A DNA stretch of 6,744 bases from Actinomycetes bacterium (lineage in GTDB: Bacteria; Actinomycetota; Actinomycetes; S36-B12; UBA5976). The stretch is taken from the NCBI GenBank assembly GCA_021784375.1, contig JAJXSV010000106.1, positions 1 to 6,744 on the forward strand, given 5' to 3'. The position numbers were made by a program, and so were the translations under genes. Shown here one piece after another: positions 6,623 through 6,744 of this stretch. Each line of letters starts with the position of its first letter. The first letter of the stretch is position 1. The notes under the pieces were generated by a model, which searched no databases, had not been told where the DNA came from, and saw nothing but the letters and a program-made list of their open reading frames with translations.

Positions 6623-6693
6623 AGCGGGCGACGGGAATCGAACCCGCGCTTGAGGCTTGGGAAGCCGCCGTGATGCCATTTCACTACGCCCGC
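6623..6693 (-). tRNA. tRNA-Gly (anticodon CCC)
   Basis: The 71-base cloverleaf is complete on the minus strand. The acceptor arms GCGGGCG and CGCCCGC pair perfectly, the D-stem is GTGA/TCAC, and the anticodon loop is TTCCCAA with anticodon CCC. The variable loop has four bases, and the T-arm is GCGGG-TTCGATT-CCCGT with a closing G-U pair. The discriminator is U73. The CCA end is not encoded (CT follows), so it is added after transcription. The acceptor and anticodon loop match bacterial tRNA-Gly(CCC), which reads GGG codons. The anticodon stem GCGGC/GCCUC has a C-U mismatch at pair 28-42. It is transcribed toward the DevR-like gene, 78 bases away. Confidence 0.96.
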
Positions 6694-6696
6694 GCG

Positions 6697-6712
6697 TTCC
6701 GGCACGCCGGAA
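6697..6712. repeat. Perfect palindrome in the presumed tRNA-Gly leader
   Basis: The seven-base arms TTCCGGC and GCCGGAA flank a two-base centre, three bases before the 5' end of the mature tRNA. On the minus strand it would be in the pre-tRNA leader if transcription starts near 6716. A second, competing pairing exists between CGGCAC and GTGCCG, which straddle the same region. It could be a leader hairpin near the RNase P cut, an end-of-transcript hairpin of an upstream gene, or a protein site. Confidence 0.5.
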
Positions 6713-6722
6713 TCTGTGCCGA

Positions 6723-6728
6723 AGCCTA
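6723..6728 (-). promoter_or_regulatory. Possible -10 element of the tRNA-Gly promoter
   Basis: Read on the minus strand this is TAGGCT, fitting the TANNNT pattern of actinobacterial -10 elements. It would start transcription near 6716, about 22 bases before the tRNA. The -35 position, with a 17-base spacer, would fall just beyond the right edge of the window, so the call rests on the -10 alone. Confidence 0.3.
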
Positions 6729-6744
6729 GCCGTATCCTCTGACC

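Noticed and set aside
6613..6630. Short repeat GCGGGC next to the tRNA 3' end as a possible integration (att) site
   Set aside because: It is only six bases long. There is no integrase and no longer copy of the tRNA 3' end elsewhere in the window.

Overview
This is a high-GC window with dense coding, short or overlapping gene junctions and strongly G/C-biased third positions. It looks like chromosomal DNA of an actinobacterium (Actinomycetota). Three things support this: CydA/CydB/CydD/CydC sequences of the mycobacterial/actinobacterial kind, a DevS/DevR (DosS/DosR)-like oxygen-responsive two-component pair, and a tRNA gene without an encoded CCA. I cannot assign a genus.

Layout. On the + strand, the window opens inside cydA (1-408, C-terminal end only), followed by cydB (419-1468), cydD (1492-3081) and cydC (3078-4715). 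These encode the two core subunits of cytochrome bd quinol oxidase and the heterodimeric ABC transporter CydDC needed for its assembly. Thirteen bases after cydC comes a cytoplasmic GAF histidine kinase (4729-5847), probably in the same transcript. A hairpin at 5854-5895 separates it from a convergent minus-strand gene (5900-6544) for a NarL/FixJ-family response regulator that closely resembles DevR/DosR. Upstream of the regulator lie a strong Shine-Dalgarno sequence, an imperfect inverted repeat (6564-6585), a minus-strand tRNA-Gly(CCC) gene (6623-6693) and a palindrome in the presumed tRNA leader (6697-6712).

How the parts work together. CydAB is a high-affinity terminal oxidase used when oxygen is scarce, and CydDC supports its heme and thiol maturation. 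The kinase has one GAF domain that lines up without gaps with the heme-binding GAF-A of M. tuberculosis DosS. The proximal heme histidine (His107) and the distal tyrosine (Tyr129) are both conserved. The residue matching DosS Glu87 is Ala45, closer to the Gly of the direct oxygen sensor DosT. The simplest model is that the last gene of the cyd operon makes an oxygen or redox sensor that signals to the DevR-like regulator encoded tail-to-tail beside it, possibly feeding back on the cyd genes. The promoter of the cyd operon is outside the window, so that loop is not proven here.

Every protein belongs to a known family. What merits attention is the combination: a compact single-GAF heme kinase physically tied to cydABDC, with its presumed regulator in a separate convergent unit. 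There are no CRISPR arrays, insertion sequences or phage genes, and no gene-free stretch longer than 300 bases.
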